Origin: Bacteroidales bacterium
Lineage (GTDB): Bacteria > Bacteroidota > Bacteroidia > Bacteroidales > GCA-2748055
Reading direction: 5' to 3'
Length of the DNA stretch: 6,484 nucleotides
NCBI GenBank assembly: GCA_029934875.1
Contig: JAOZLK010000266.1
Span: 1-6,484 of the forward strand
Part shown: piece after piece, positions 1 to 6,484 of the stretch
Numbering within the stretch: the stretch's first letter is position 1
Layout of the letters: every line of letters begins with the position of its first letter
Notes under the pieces: generated by a model
Seen by the model: the letters and a program-made list of their open reading frames with translations, nothing else
Database searches by the model: none
What the model was told of the DNA's origin: nothing
Translations under genes and position numbers: made by a program

Positions 1-1085
1 TCCCAGAAGGCCGAAATGTGACTGGTCTCTGTCCCTGGTTCAACCTGAGCCGGCCACCTGGCAATCATCGGTACATGGATACCTCCTTCATAGAGATCCC
101 GTTTGTACCCTTTGTAAATGCCATTGCTGTCAAAATAGTCGGGATCGGCCCCTCCCTCTTTATGAGGTCCGTTATCGGAGGTGAAAACAATAAGTGTGTT
201 CTCAGCGATACCCACCTCCTCCAGTAAGGCAACAATCTCTCCTACCTGCTCATCCAGTTTTGTCACCATGGCAGCAAAAGCTGCGTGACAATTTTCCTGG
301 GAACCATAGGGTCCTGTCCGATACTTTTCTCCGCCATCGCATCCCTGGTACTGTTTTTCCGGAAGAAATTTTCCTTTAAAAATATCAATATCTTCCTGCG
401 GCATCAGCAATTCGGCATGAGGTATGGGGGAGGCGTAAAACAGGAAAAAGGGATTGTCCTGGTTTGCATCAATAAATTCAATGGCCTTCTTTTGAATAAG
501 GTCCGCCGCATAATCTTCCTGCATGTTCCCCTGGTTGCCTTTCAGCAAAATTTTCTCCTGGTTATGCCACAGGTGATAAGGATAATAGTGATGAGCCAGG
601 CGCTGACAGTTGTAGCCGAAAAACTCATCTACTCCCTGCATATTGGGATCACCTTCGGAACCGGGATAACCCAATCCCCATTTCCCAAAAACCCCGGTCT
701 TATAACCCGCCTCTTTCAACATCTCCGTCAGGGTATAGGTGATGCCCGGAATCGGGAACTGACCTTCGGGTTGAACCTCCTTGTTTCCCCTGACCGGTGT
801 ATGCCCGGTGTGCAGGCCGGTCATCAGGGCCGACCTGGACGGGGCGCAAACCGTTGACCCTGAGTAGTGCTGGGTAAATACCATTCCCCCGGCTGCCAGT
901 CTGTCAATATTTGGAGTTTTAAACTTTGACTGTCCGTTGAACCCCACATCGCCATATCCCAGGTCATCGGCAAGGATGTAAATGATATTTGGGACGGCTG
1001 GCTCCGTTTCCACGGAGACCTTGATCTTACATGAGCTTGTAAATAATACGATAACCAGGCCGACAAAAATATTGTATCTGTTCAT
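1..1085 (-). CDS. Lipoprotein sulfatase, formylglycine-dependent S1 (arylsulfatase A-like) family; C-terminus cut by window edge
   Basis: The frame is open from an ATG at 1085 to the left edge, giving 361 complete codons with no stop. The N-terminus is a lipoprotein signal peptide: a hydrophobic stretch (FVGLVIVLF) followed by the lipobox TSSC with Cys19, so the enzyme is probably lipid-anchored; this also supports the start. Sulfatase landmarks follow in order: metal-binding D40-D41 (ILADDLGYGD); the maturation motif C80-A-P-S-R84 with downstream TG, whose Cys becomes formylglycine; GYKTGVFGKWGLG with K135; H223 in SPIPH; metal ligands D304-N305 in SDNGPH; and K328 before YEGG. Every expected catalytic position is present except that the His of the usual GKWHLG is Gly137. 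Sulfatases of this family hydrolyse sulfate esters, often on glycans; the substrate is not readable here. The start lies 7 bases after the LamG gene stop, implying co-transcription and perhaps translational coupling. Roughly 100-200 C-terminal residues are missing. Family assignment is very secure; subfamily is unassigned. Confidence 0.96.
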   Translation of the reverse strand, partial: MNRYNIFVGLVIVLFTSSCKIKVSVETEPAVPNIIYILADDLGYGDVGFNGQSKFKTPNIDRLAAGGMVFTQHYSGSTVCAPSRSALMTGLHTGHTPVRGNKEVQPEGQFPIPGITYTLTEMLKEAGYKTGVFGKWGLGYPGSEGDPNMQGVDEFFGYNCQRLAHHYYPYHLWHNQEKILLKGNQGNMQEDYAADLIQKKAIEFIDANQDNPFFLFYASPIPHAELLMPQEDIDIFKGKFLPEKQYQGCDGGEKYRTGPYGSQENCHAAFAAMVTKLDEQVGEIVALLEEVGIAENTLIVFTSDNGPHKEGGADPDYFDSNGIYKGYKRDLYEGGIHVPMIARWPAQVEPGTETSHISAFW

Positions 1086-1092
1086 TCTTAGT

Positions 1093-2172
1093 CTACTTTG
1101 TGATTATGCAGATTCTGCTTTCTGTGATTCCGCCAGTTGCTAATTCGTAGAAATAGATCCCTTCCGGCAGACCCGATGTTTTCCACTGAACAACATGATC
1201 ACCCTGGTCGAATTGCGCTTTTACCACATTTTGTACGAGCCGTCCCCCGGTATCGTAAATATCAATTTGAACAGAACCCGCTTGAGTCAGATAGAAAGGA
1301 ATGTGAGTCAGATCGCGAAACGGGTTCGGATAGTTCTGCTGAAGAATAGGGAGCTGGGTGAAAAGACTATTCCCGGAGATACCTGTTGTGGAGTTTGACA
1401 CCCAGTACGCCCCATAGTTTGTTCCGTGGTTTAAGCCCTTTTCATCTTGTACATCACCCGAATTGCTACCAATATTTGCCTCGTCAAACTTGTAGTATGC
1501 CACCAGCTCCGTCCAGTGAGGATCCGATTGCTGAACTCCTTGGTTTTTCAAAGCCCGGATATCAAGAACACTCAGGGCGGTATCCCAGATGCTGATTTCA
1601 TCCAGCATGCCATGAAATTGTGCTTCAATGGGATCAAAGGGGCCGCTTACATTTTTACACCCAAGTGCCAGCATATTGTCACTGCTATTCTGATCGGTAT
1701 GCATCTCCGGAATGGCCTTTGACACATCCAGTTCTCCGTTTATATACAGTTTAAGGCTGTCGTAATCATAGGTACAGGCCACATGGGTCCACTGATTCAG
1801 TGGAACAATAAATTCACTGTCCAGGAAATGCCACTGTCCCTCAAAAATACCACCGACCCTTACTTCCCCCATATCTCTCTGGTAACCTGCATCGCTTGTA
1901 CTGATATTCATCCAGTATTCCCCGGCTTTTTCCAGTACCTCCATGCGCTGCTCGTCAGGTAGTGGCTCACTATAGGAGTAGGGGTGTACCCATGAGGTGA
2001 GTGTAAACTGATCCACATGAAGAGATGAATCATTTCCAATAAATACAAAATCATCCAGGCCGTCAAACTCCAGCGCATTCCCAAAATCCTGGGAATATGC
2101 ACCAGAAGGCAGCGTAAGAAGAATAGCAAAAGCAGCAAAAAAACAGAGAGTTACCTTAAACGGAGTATTCAT
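1093..2172 (-). CDS. Secreted LamG-like (concanavalin-fold) domain protein with T9SS type A sorting tail
   Basis: This 359-residue protein has a signal peptide at residues 1-28 (MNTPFK, a long hydrophobic core, then AYSQ). A LamG/laminin-G-3-type jelly-roll domain covers about residues 31-245: it opens with ALEFDGLDDFV, has WTHVACTYD and LKLYINGEL in the middle, and continues with GMLDEISIWDTAL and VAYYKFDE. Residues 279-359 are a T9SS sorting tail starting QNYPNPF and ending IYFYELATGG...IITK. No catalytic domain is visible, so binding of glycan or another surface ligand is the best guess, by family analogy only. The frame also extends upstream to an ATG at 2214, but that start and the ATG at 2205 lie inside a terminator hairpin and would put a 14-residue leader (MNNMLLFFSIQAST) before a normal signal peptide. 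I therefore choose 2172. The stop is 7 bases before the sulfatase start. G+C is higher than in the genes upstream (33 of 60 bases at 1921-1980). Confidence 0.9.
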   Translation of the reverse strand: MNTPFKVTLCFFAAFAILLTLPSGAYSQDFGNALEFDGLDDFVFIGNDSSLHVDQFTLTSWVHPYSYSEPLPDEQRMEVLEKAGEYWMNISTSDAGYQRDMGEVRVGGIFEGQWHFLDSEFIVPLNQWTHVACTYDYDSLKLYINGELDVSKAIPEMHTDQNSSDNMLALGCKNVSGPFDPIEAQFHGMLDEISIWDTALSVLDIRALKNQGVQQSDPHWTELVAYYKFDEANIGSNSGDVQDEKGLNHGTNYGAYWVSNSTTGISGNSLFTQLPILQQNYPNPFRDLTHIPFYLTQAGSVQIDIYDTGGRLVQNVVKAQFDQGDHVVQWKTSGLPEGIYFYELATGGITESRICIITK

Positions 2173-2189
2173 CGTGGAGGCTTGAATAG

Positions 2190-2232
2190 AAAAAAAAAGG
2201 AGCATGTTATTCATTTACAAATAACATGCTCC
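2190..2232 (-). terminator. Intrinsic (rho-independent) terminator after the beta-helix gene
   Basis: Read on the minus strand, a perfect 12-bp inverted repeat (GGAGCATGTTAT / ATAACATGCTCC, at 2221-2232 and 2199-2210) encloses a 10-base loop and is followed directly by nine Ts (2198-2190). An A-T pair (2198/2233) could extend the stem. The hairpin begins 18 bases after the stop of the beta-helix gene. The plus strand has no T-run after the hairpin, so it should act only on leftward transcripts. Only 17 bases separate the T-run from the preferred LamG start at 2172, leaving no room for a promoter downstream of it. The LamG and sulfatase genes must therefore be read by read-through or from a promoter inside the beta-helix gene. 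Confidence 0.88.
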
Positions 2233-2250
2233 TCCAACTAAAAACTACTA

Positions 2251-4002
2251 CTATTTCTGTTTAATCATCCTTGCAGTTGCAACCTTGGAGTCTGTCTCTA
2301 AACGCAGTACATACATACCACCTGGCAGATCAACTCCTGCTGAGTTGGTTCCATCCCAAACAAGCTCATGATTTCCGGCAGCTTTCAGGCCAGACATCAA
2401 TGTATTCACTCTTTTTCCAACGATATCATAAACAGAAACGTTTACGCTTTCTGTCTGATCCAGGAAGAGCTCAATACGTGTCTCATTGGTGAATGGGTTC
2501 GGGTAGATCTGTCCCAGGCTGATACCACTTTCGAGGGAGGAATAATCCTTCACAGCAGTGGGATCAGTAATATCACCTTCATCCCTGTTCCATCCTGTCA
2601 TATCCCAACGCTCGGCATATTCGGGATACCAGTTCAGGTCACCCAAAGGCAGACCATCATCACCAATAAATGCAGCACTGGTCAGGCGAAGATCCTCCAG
2701 CGGTAGCCAGTCAAGATCACTGTTTGGTATTTCTGCACCCTCAGGTTCCCATACAAAGCGAAGACCCGGAGTTTGAGGATTTCCCCATACTCCTTCATCA
2801 ATCCATGTTACGAAATCGGGTAATGTTGGAATTGGAGTTACAAATGTAGGTAAACCTATGTCGGCTTTTGTAGCGTTATTCTCTTCTACAAGAAGAGGAT
2901 AATTTGTCTTATCGGCGAAAAATGCCAATGTACGTTCGTTCATCCATGTAGGAGCAAAAACTGAATCACGACCTGCCCATATAGCTTCAATCTCGTCATC
3001 CCATCCAATATAGTTGTTCTTTACCACAAGAGAACGTTCCGACTCTCTTTCATACCATGTAGGGTCTTTCATCTCGAATTCTCCTGCTAAAGTATCTATA
3101 TTTATAAAACTGAACGCCTGTCCATCAGGATCTTGAGCTGCTCTTACTTTCTCATCTTCTCCTACTGCAAGCACATTGTAGAAAAGGTTATTCTTTATTG
3201 TGGCATCAATCCAAAATGTGGTAAAAAACGGATAACCGCCACAATTTATCATCGTATTGTTGCTTACTTCTGCGTAGCGAGTCATTTGCTGGCGTACGTT
3301 TATAAGGTTCCCGGGAGTGTTCATATAGGTGTTGTTACGGATCACAAGAGTATCCTGCATGAATGCTTCCGAGTTAAAGAAATTTGCTTGCCAGATTGCT
3401 GGCCAGCCAGCTCCACCATCACTAAAGAAATTATTTGTCATATAAATCTTATTGCCATCGTTTCCAACCTTAAGCAAATGTGCATTTAAGTTTTCAAAAT
3501 GACAGCCATCAATAATAGTAACTTCATCAGCAACTGTAAGCTGGAAAAGATGTTGCCAGGAATCATTGGATTTTGTGGTTGCATTCAAGGCTGTAAAATA
3601 AATATTCTTCATAGTAAATGGACCACCTTTAAACATAAGCCAGGGGAAAGCATTTTCACCATCATTCAAAGGAATAATTTGTGGTGGCTTGTTGTCTTTA
3701 TCTGGTTTATCCGCCACTAAAGCCAATCTACCGTTTATATTCGTAGTCGTCTGAATAACGTATACGTTGTTTCTTAACAACTTATATACAGCGTGTTTTG
3801 GAGAATTGGCATAGTCTCCGTCATGATCCCAAAGAATCCAATTGTTTAAAGCATTTAATATACTTCCATCGTATGTTGGTTGAATAAGCAGGGTATCTCC
3901 CATTTCGATAATTCCTTCCGAAGGATCCTGTGCGTTGACATAAAGCCAACTACTTGCTATTAAGCAAATTACCAATGTTCTGCGTAGTAAATGTTTCATC
4001 AT
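2251..4002 (-). CDS. Secreted right-handed beta-helix protein with T9SS type A sorting tail; function unknown
   Basis: This 583-residue protein starts with a signal peptide (MMKHLLRRTLVICL, cleavage probably after NAQ at about residue 25). Residues of about 60-310 show the spaced short-strand pattern of a right-handed parallel beta-helix, with recurring Asn-rich turns: FTMKNIYF, VTIIDGCHF, IYMTNNFF, LVIRNNTYM, AEVSNNTM, IKNNLF and VVKNNYI. About residues 380-480 form a Trp/Pro/Asp-rich region including GLPLGDLNWYPEYAERW. Residues 499-583 are a T9SS tail (IYPNPF, VYDIVGKRV, WDGTNSAG, GGMYVLRL, MIKQK). Beta-helix folds are common in polysaccharide lyases and epimerases, but I see no catalytic set that allows an enzyme name; a binding or structural role is equally possible. 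It lies 59 bases downstream of the receptor gene and is followed by a terminator. Start is ATG 4002 or the adjacent ATG 3999, which changes one residue. The stop is a run of three in-frame TAG codons. Confidence 0.92.
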   Translation of the reverse strand: MMKHLLRRTLVICLIASSWLYVNAQDPSEGIIEMGDTLLIQPTYDGSILNALNNWILWDHDGDYANSPKHAVYKLLRNNVYVIQTTTNINGRLALVADKPDKDNKPPQIIPLNDGENAFPWLMFKGGPFTMKNIYFTALNATTKSNDSWQHLFQLTVADEVTIIDGCHFENLNAHLLKVGNDGNKIYMTNNFFSDGGAGWPAIWQANFFNSEAFMQDTLVIRNNTYMNTPGNLINVRQQMTRYAEVSNNTMINCGGYPFFTTFWIDATIKNNLFYNVLAVGEDEKVRAAQDPDGQAFSFINIDTLAGEFEMKDPTWYERESERSLVVKNNYIGWDDEIEAIWAGRDSVFAPTWMNERTLAFFADKTNYPLLVEENNATKADIGLPTFVTPIPTLPDFVTWIDEGVWGNPQTPGLRFVWEPEGAEIPNSDLDWLPLEDLRLTSAAFIGDDGLPLGDLNWYPEYAERWDMTGWNRDEGDITDPTAVKDYSSLESGISLGQIYPNPFTNETRIELFLDQTESVNVSVYDIVGKRVNTLMSGLKAAGNHELVWDGTNSAGVDLPGGMYVLRLETDSKVATARMIKQK

Positions 4003-4061
4003 GTAATGTTTTAATTAATAAAGTAATATTTAGTTATTGAAAATTATTTTAAATCGTCTTA
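4003..4061 (-). other. AT-rich spacer between receptor and beta-helix genes
   Basis: These 59 bases separate the receptor stop (TGA) from the beta-helix start. They are very AT-rich (TTAATTAAAACATTAC just before the ATG), have no Shine-Dalgarno-like purine block, no convincing terminator and no clear match to the Bacteroidota -7 box TAnnTTTG. The A-rich leader may itself aid translation initiation, as is known in this phylum. The simplest reading is read-through co-transcription from the receptor gene. Confidence 0.4.
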
Positions 4062-6484
4062 TCATTCCCTTTTCTCAAATCTATACCTTACCCCTAATGC
4101 TACAGCTATTCCTCCATAAGATCCCTTGGTTGGATAACCAGTACCACTATTAAGTATAATTTCTTTTGAACGAGAAAGGTTGGTCAGATTACAGAAGAAT
4201 GATAAATTAATTTTGGGTATTCCTTGCGTAATGGAAACGTCATAAGTAATGCGTTTGTCGGCATATTCGCGTAATCCGGGTTTTGGATGATTTTTATAAA
4301 ACAAGCCATCGGTGTATTTCATAGAAGCTCTAATGGAGAACGCTTTGTAATCAAAGCCAAGCATTATATTAAAAATATGATCTGCCTGATTAAGAAAGTT
4401 AGAGACGAAAAAAGTATCGATATAGGTGGTTTCAAGAAAAGTAGGTGAGGTGAAGTCCTCGTCTACTATGGTATAAACATCTGGATATTTGGCCTCTGAA
4501 TCAAAGTAGGTATAGTTCGCATTGAACACAAGCCCTTTTAGTACACCGGGCAAAAAATAAAAATTCGATTGATATTCAAGTTCTATACCCGTTACATAAG
4601 AATCATTCGGATTGTTTATGGGATGACTGGTTTGGTATCCAACTGCGTTGACCAGGGTATATTCGTTATTCTCCTCTAAGCCGTCGTATACACCATCATC
4701 AAGATCTTTTTGTAGTATTGCCTTTTTTCCGCTCCAGAAAATCATGTTCTCTATTTTCTTATTAAACACTCCTACGGAAAATAGCCCAATTTTATTTCCA
4801 TGTATCGAAACATTGATATCGGTATTCTTTGCTAAACCTGGTGTTAGATAAGGGTCGTTCCAGGCAATATAATTAGATGACCCGCCCACTACATTCCATG
4901 AAGGGACAATATTTCGAAACGATGGACGTGTAAGTGTATGCGTATAACTTGTTTTAATGACAGCCCATTTGACTGGTCTTACAATAAGATGAAGCATGGG
5001 AAGGATATATTGATTTTCGCGCTCACGTGTAACTTCAAGACCGCTGAAGGTTCCTTCATCAATAGACCAGGGTAAACCAACCTGCAATGGTAAACGTTGG
5101 CCTGTGTATGATGTCTTATTCTTTTCGTACCTCACACCGGGAATAAACGTAATCATATTGTTTCTCCCAATGGATAGTGTAGGTTTAATGTACGCCCCTA
5201 TATATTCTTCGTTACCGTAATAATCATCCTTTAATGATTCTTTCCACACGTTGTAATAAGGTTTTGTAGCATCTTCCGTTGTAAAACCCATTGGATTATC
5301 CCACATAAATTGGTGAAATTCCCGTGCTTTGTTTTCATCAAACACATGATACATGGTGTATTCACCAAGCAAGAATTCATCATTGTAATAATCAGGATCA
5401 ACGAAATCTTTAAATCCAACAACCCCCATATCTACACCTGCCCCTGATTCCGGTCCAGTAGGAAACCAATCTAAATATTGATGAGCTACATCCCGGGTAT
5501 GTTGAAAATAACCATGTCTCACGTCAGCCAGGTACTTTTCTTTATCTGTATCTTTAGTTAAGTATTTATATTTTGCACCTACTTTTAAATCTAAATTGAC
5601 AAAATCGCCGAACTTAAAATTTGTTGTGACATTAACATCAGCGCTTAACTTTCTCTCGGTACTCAGACTTTGACTGTAGTTAAAATTTTGCACATTGGCT
5701 TGCTCCGGACTAAATAGTAAATCCGAAGGTATCTCTGCAGGAAAATCAATAGGATGAACACTCCAATTGGCATCGCCAGGTATAGCATTAGGATCCTGAG
5801 CACTTGCTGATATACTCCCTGGCGAATTATTTTTTGAATAGGAATGACTAACACCTCCATCTATCTCAAATCGTCCAAGTATTTGCTCAATTCGCAAAGC
5901 ATTGGTCATAACCAAAAGCTCATTTGAGCCTATCCACATATTACGAATCTGTGCATTATTGCTCTCCTGATAACTCATACTGCGTCCTACCGATTCATTA
6001 TCGGTACTGCTGAAAAAATTACTCATCTTAATTTTAGTCAGTCCGGTTTTATAATCCATTACCAAACTCGCACCTTTTCTTCCAATCAATCTTGCTCTTG
6101 TGTCGTTTAAAGACAGGTATCCCATATCGAACATATCTGCTCCCAAAGAATCTTGTCCTATCCACTTATAACCACTCCCCATGGAGTTGGTCGCTGTTTC
6201 ATTACGCTCATAACTAAGCTGTCCAAATACACCTAATTTGTCCTTAAAAAACCGGCTACTTCCTGATAATGATAATTTTTGATTACCAAAAGATTCACTT
6301 AAGCTGTTATATCCATTCTGAAAAATGCCTTCAAATGTTGGGGTTTTGGGTGCTTCCTTAATAATAAGGTTTACTCGTGCACCAATTACATCGGCTTCGT
6401 GGTCGGCCATGGCACTTTTTGTCATTTCAATACCTTCTAACATATATTGCGAAATCATATCCAAGCTACTGCTTCTACCTGTCG
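4062..6484 (-). CDS. TonB-dependent outer-membrane receptor (non-SusC type), N-terminus cut by window edge
   Basis: The frame is open from the right edge to a TGA at 4064-4062, giving 806 residues in the window. The codon at 6464 is TTG inside the continuing frame (TGRSSSLDMIS), not a real start; the true start lies beyond the edge. The first residues are the end of the plug domain: LEGIEMTKSAMADHEADVIGARVNL matches the E-x-x-K...D.DADAIGG.VNL block of the TonB-dependent receptor group like TIGR01782, not the SusC plug. The rest is a beta-barrel of alternating aromatic strands, with the recognisable YTHTLTRPSF...P...NDPYLTPGLAKNTDINVS block from about residue 512 and FSVGVFNKKIENMIF after it. 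It ends GVRYRFEKRE, with the near-terminal Phe usual for outer-membrane barrels. Such receptors import bound ligands using TonB energy. The neighbours suggest a glycan fragment, but this is inference. The missing part should hold the signal peptide, any carboxypeptidase-like domain, the TonB box and most of the plug. Confidence 0.95.
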   Translation of the reverse strand, partial: TGRSSSLDMISQYMLEGIEMTKSAMADHEADVIGARVNLIIKEAPKTPTFEGIFQNGYNSLSESFGNQKLSLSGSSRFFKDKLGVFGQLSYERNETATNSMGSGYKWIGQDSLGADMFDMGYLSLNDTRARLIGRKGASLVMDYKTGLTKIKMSNFFSSTDNESVGRSMSYQESNNAQIRNMWIGSNELLVMTNALRIEQILGRFEIDGGVSHSYSKNNSPGSISASAQDPNAIPGDANWSVHPIDFPAEIPSDLLFSPEQANVQNFNYSQSLSTERKLSADVNVTTNFKFGDFVNLDLKVGAKYKYLTKDTDKEKYLADVRHGYFQHTRDVAHQYLDWFPTGPESGAGVDMGVVGFKDFVDPDYYNDEFLLGEYTMYHVFDENKAREFHQFMWDNPMGFTTEDATKPYYNVWKESLKDDYYGNEEYIGAYIKPTLSIGRNNMITFIPGVRYEKNKTSYTGQRLPLQVGLPWSIDEGTFSGLEVTRERENQYILPMLHLIVRPVKWAVIKTSYTHTLTRPSFRNIVPSWNVVGGSSNYIAWNDPYLTPGLAKNTDINVSIHGNKIGLFSVGVFNKKIENMIFWSGKKAILQKDLDDGVYDGLEENNEYTLVNAVGYQTSHPINNPNDSYVTGIELEYQSNFYFLPGVLKGLVFNANYTYFDSEAKYPDVYTIVDEDFTSPTFLETTYIDTFFVSNFLNQADHIFNIMLGFDYKAFSIRASMKYTDGLFYKNHPKPGLREYADKRITYDVSITQGIPKINLSFFCNLTNLSRSKEIILNSGTGYPTKGSYGGIAVALGVRYRFEKRE

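Noticed and set aside
285..857. A 190-codon plus-strand open frame opposite the sulfatase
   Set aside because: It lies entirely antisense to a gene with an intact catalytic motif set, and its translation shows no recognisable domain or secretion signal.
824..1066. An 80-codon minus-strand open frame
   Set aside because: It overlaps the sulfatase N-terminal half in another frame. The sulfatase frame carries the lipobox and the CAPSR motif, so this one is a shadow.
2173..2214. LamG gene start at ATG 2214 or 2205
   Set aside because: Both lie in the terminator hairpin and would add an odd leader before a normal signal peptide. The ATG at 2172 gives a standard N-terminus.
3133..3489. A 118-codon plus-strand open frame opposite the beta-helix gene
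   Set aside because: It is antisense to a clear secreted protein gene with signal peptide and sorting tail, and shows no domain of its own.
4029..4052. Short AT-only inverted repeats (such as AAAATTATTTT) in the spacer as a terminator or operator
   Set aside because: The arms are five A/T pairs with almost no loop, as expected by chance in AT-rich sequence, and no T-run follows on the minus strand.
6462..6464. TTG at 6464 as the start of the receptor gene
   Set aside because: The frame continues to the window edge as plug-domain sequence (TGRSSSLDMIS), so the gene starts outside the window.
4062..6484. Assignment of the receptor as SusC
   Set aside because: The plug block EMTKSAMADHEADVIGARVNL fits the TIGR01782-like group, and no SusD gene follows; beta-helix, LamG and sulfatase genes do.

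Overview
The window reads as a stretch of a Bacteroidota (Bacteroidetes) chromosome or metagenome contig. Two predicted secreted proteins end in type IX secretion system (T9SS) type A sorting tails (YPNPF...G.Y...K), a system known mainly from this phylum. A large TonB-dependent outer-membrane receptor lies next to them, and no start codon has a clear Shine-Dalgarno sequence, which is also usual for the phylum. A free-living, probably marine or sediment, polysaccharide degrader fits, but the genus cannot be read from the sequence.

All four genes lie on the minus strand, so transcription runs from the right edge to the left. (1) 6484-4062: a TonB-dependent receptor missing its N-terminus (cut by the window edge), of the non-SusC type. 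(2) 4002-2251: a secreted right-handed beta-helix protein with a T9SS tail. (3) 2172-1093: a secreted LamG-like (concanavalin-fold) protein with a T9SS tail. (4) 1085-1: a lipoprotein sulfatase of the formylglycine family S1, missing its C-terminus because the window ends. Gaps are short (59, 78 and 7 bases), so the genes look like one co-directional cluster. The plus strand has no credible gene.

Together they resemble a small utilisation locus for a sulfated glycan. The receptor would import oligosaccharides, the beta-helix and LamG proteins would act or bind at the cell surface after T9SS export, and the lipid-anchored sulfatase would remove sulfate esters. The substrate is inference, and no SusD-like partner is visible.

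The most notable non-coding element is a strong intrinsic terminator (2190-2232) between the beta-helix and LamG genes. It overlaps the longest possible start of the LamG gene, moves the likely start to 2172, and splits the cluster into two expression segments. G+C also rises on the LamG/sulfatase side. I found no RNA gene, CRISPR array, insertion sequence or clearly novel system.
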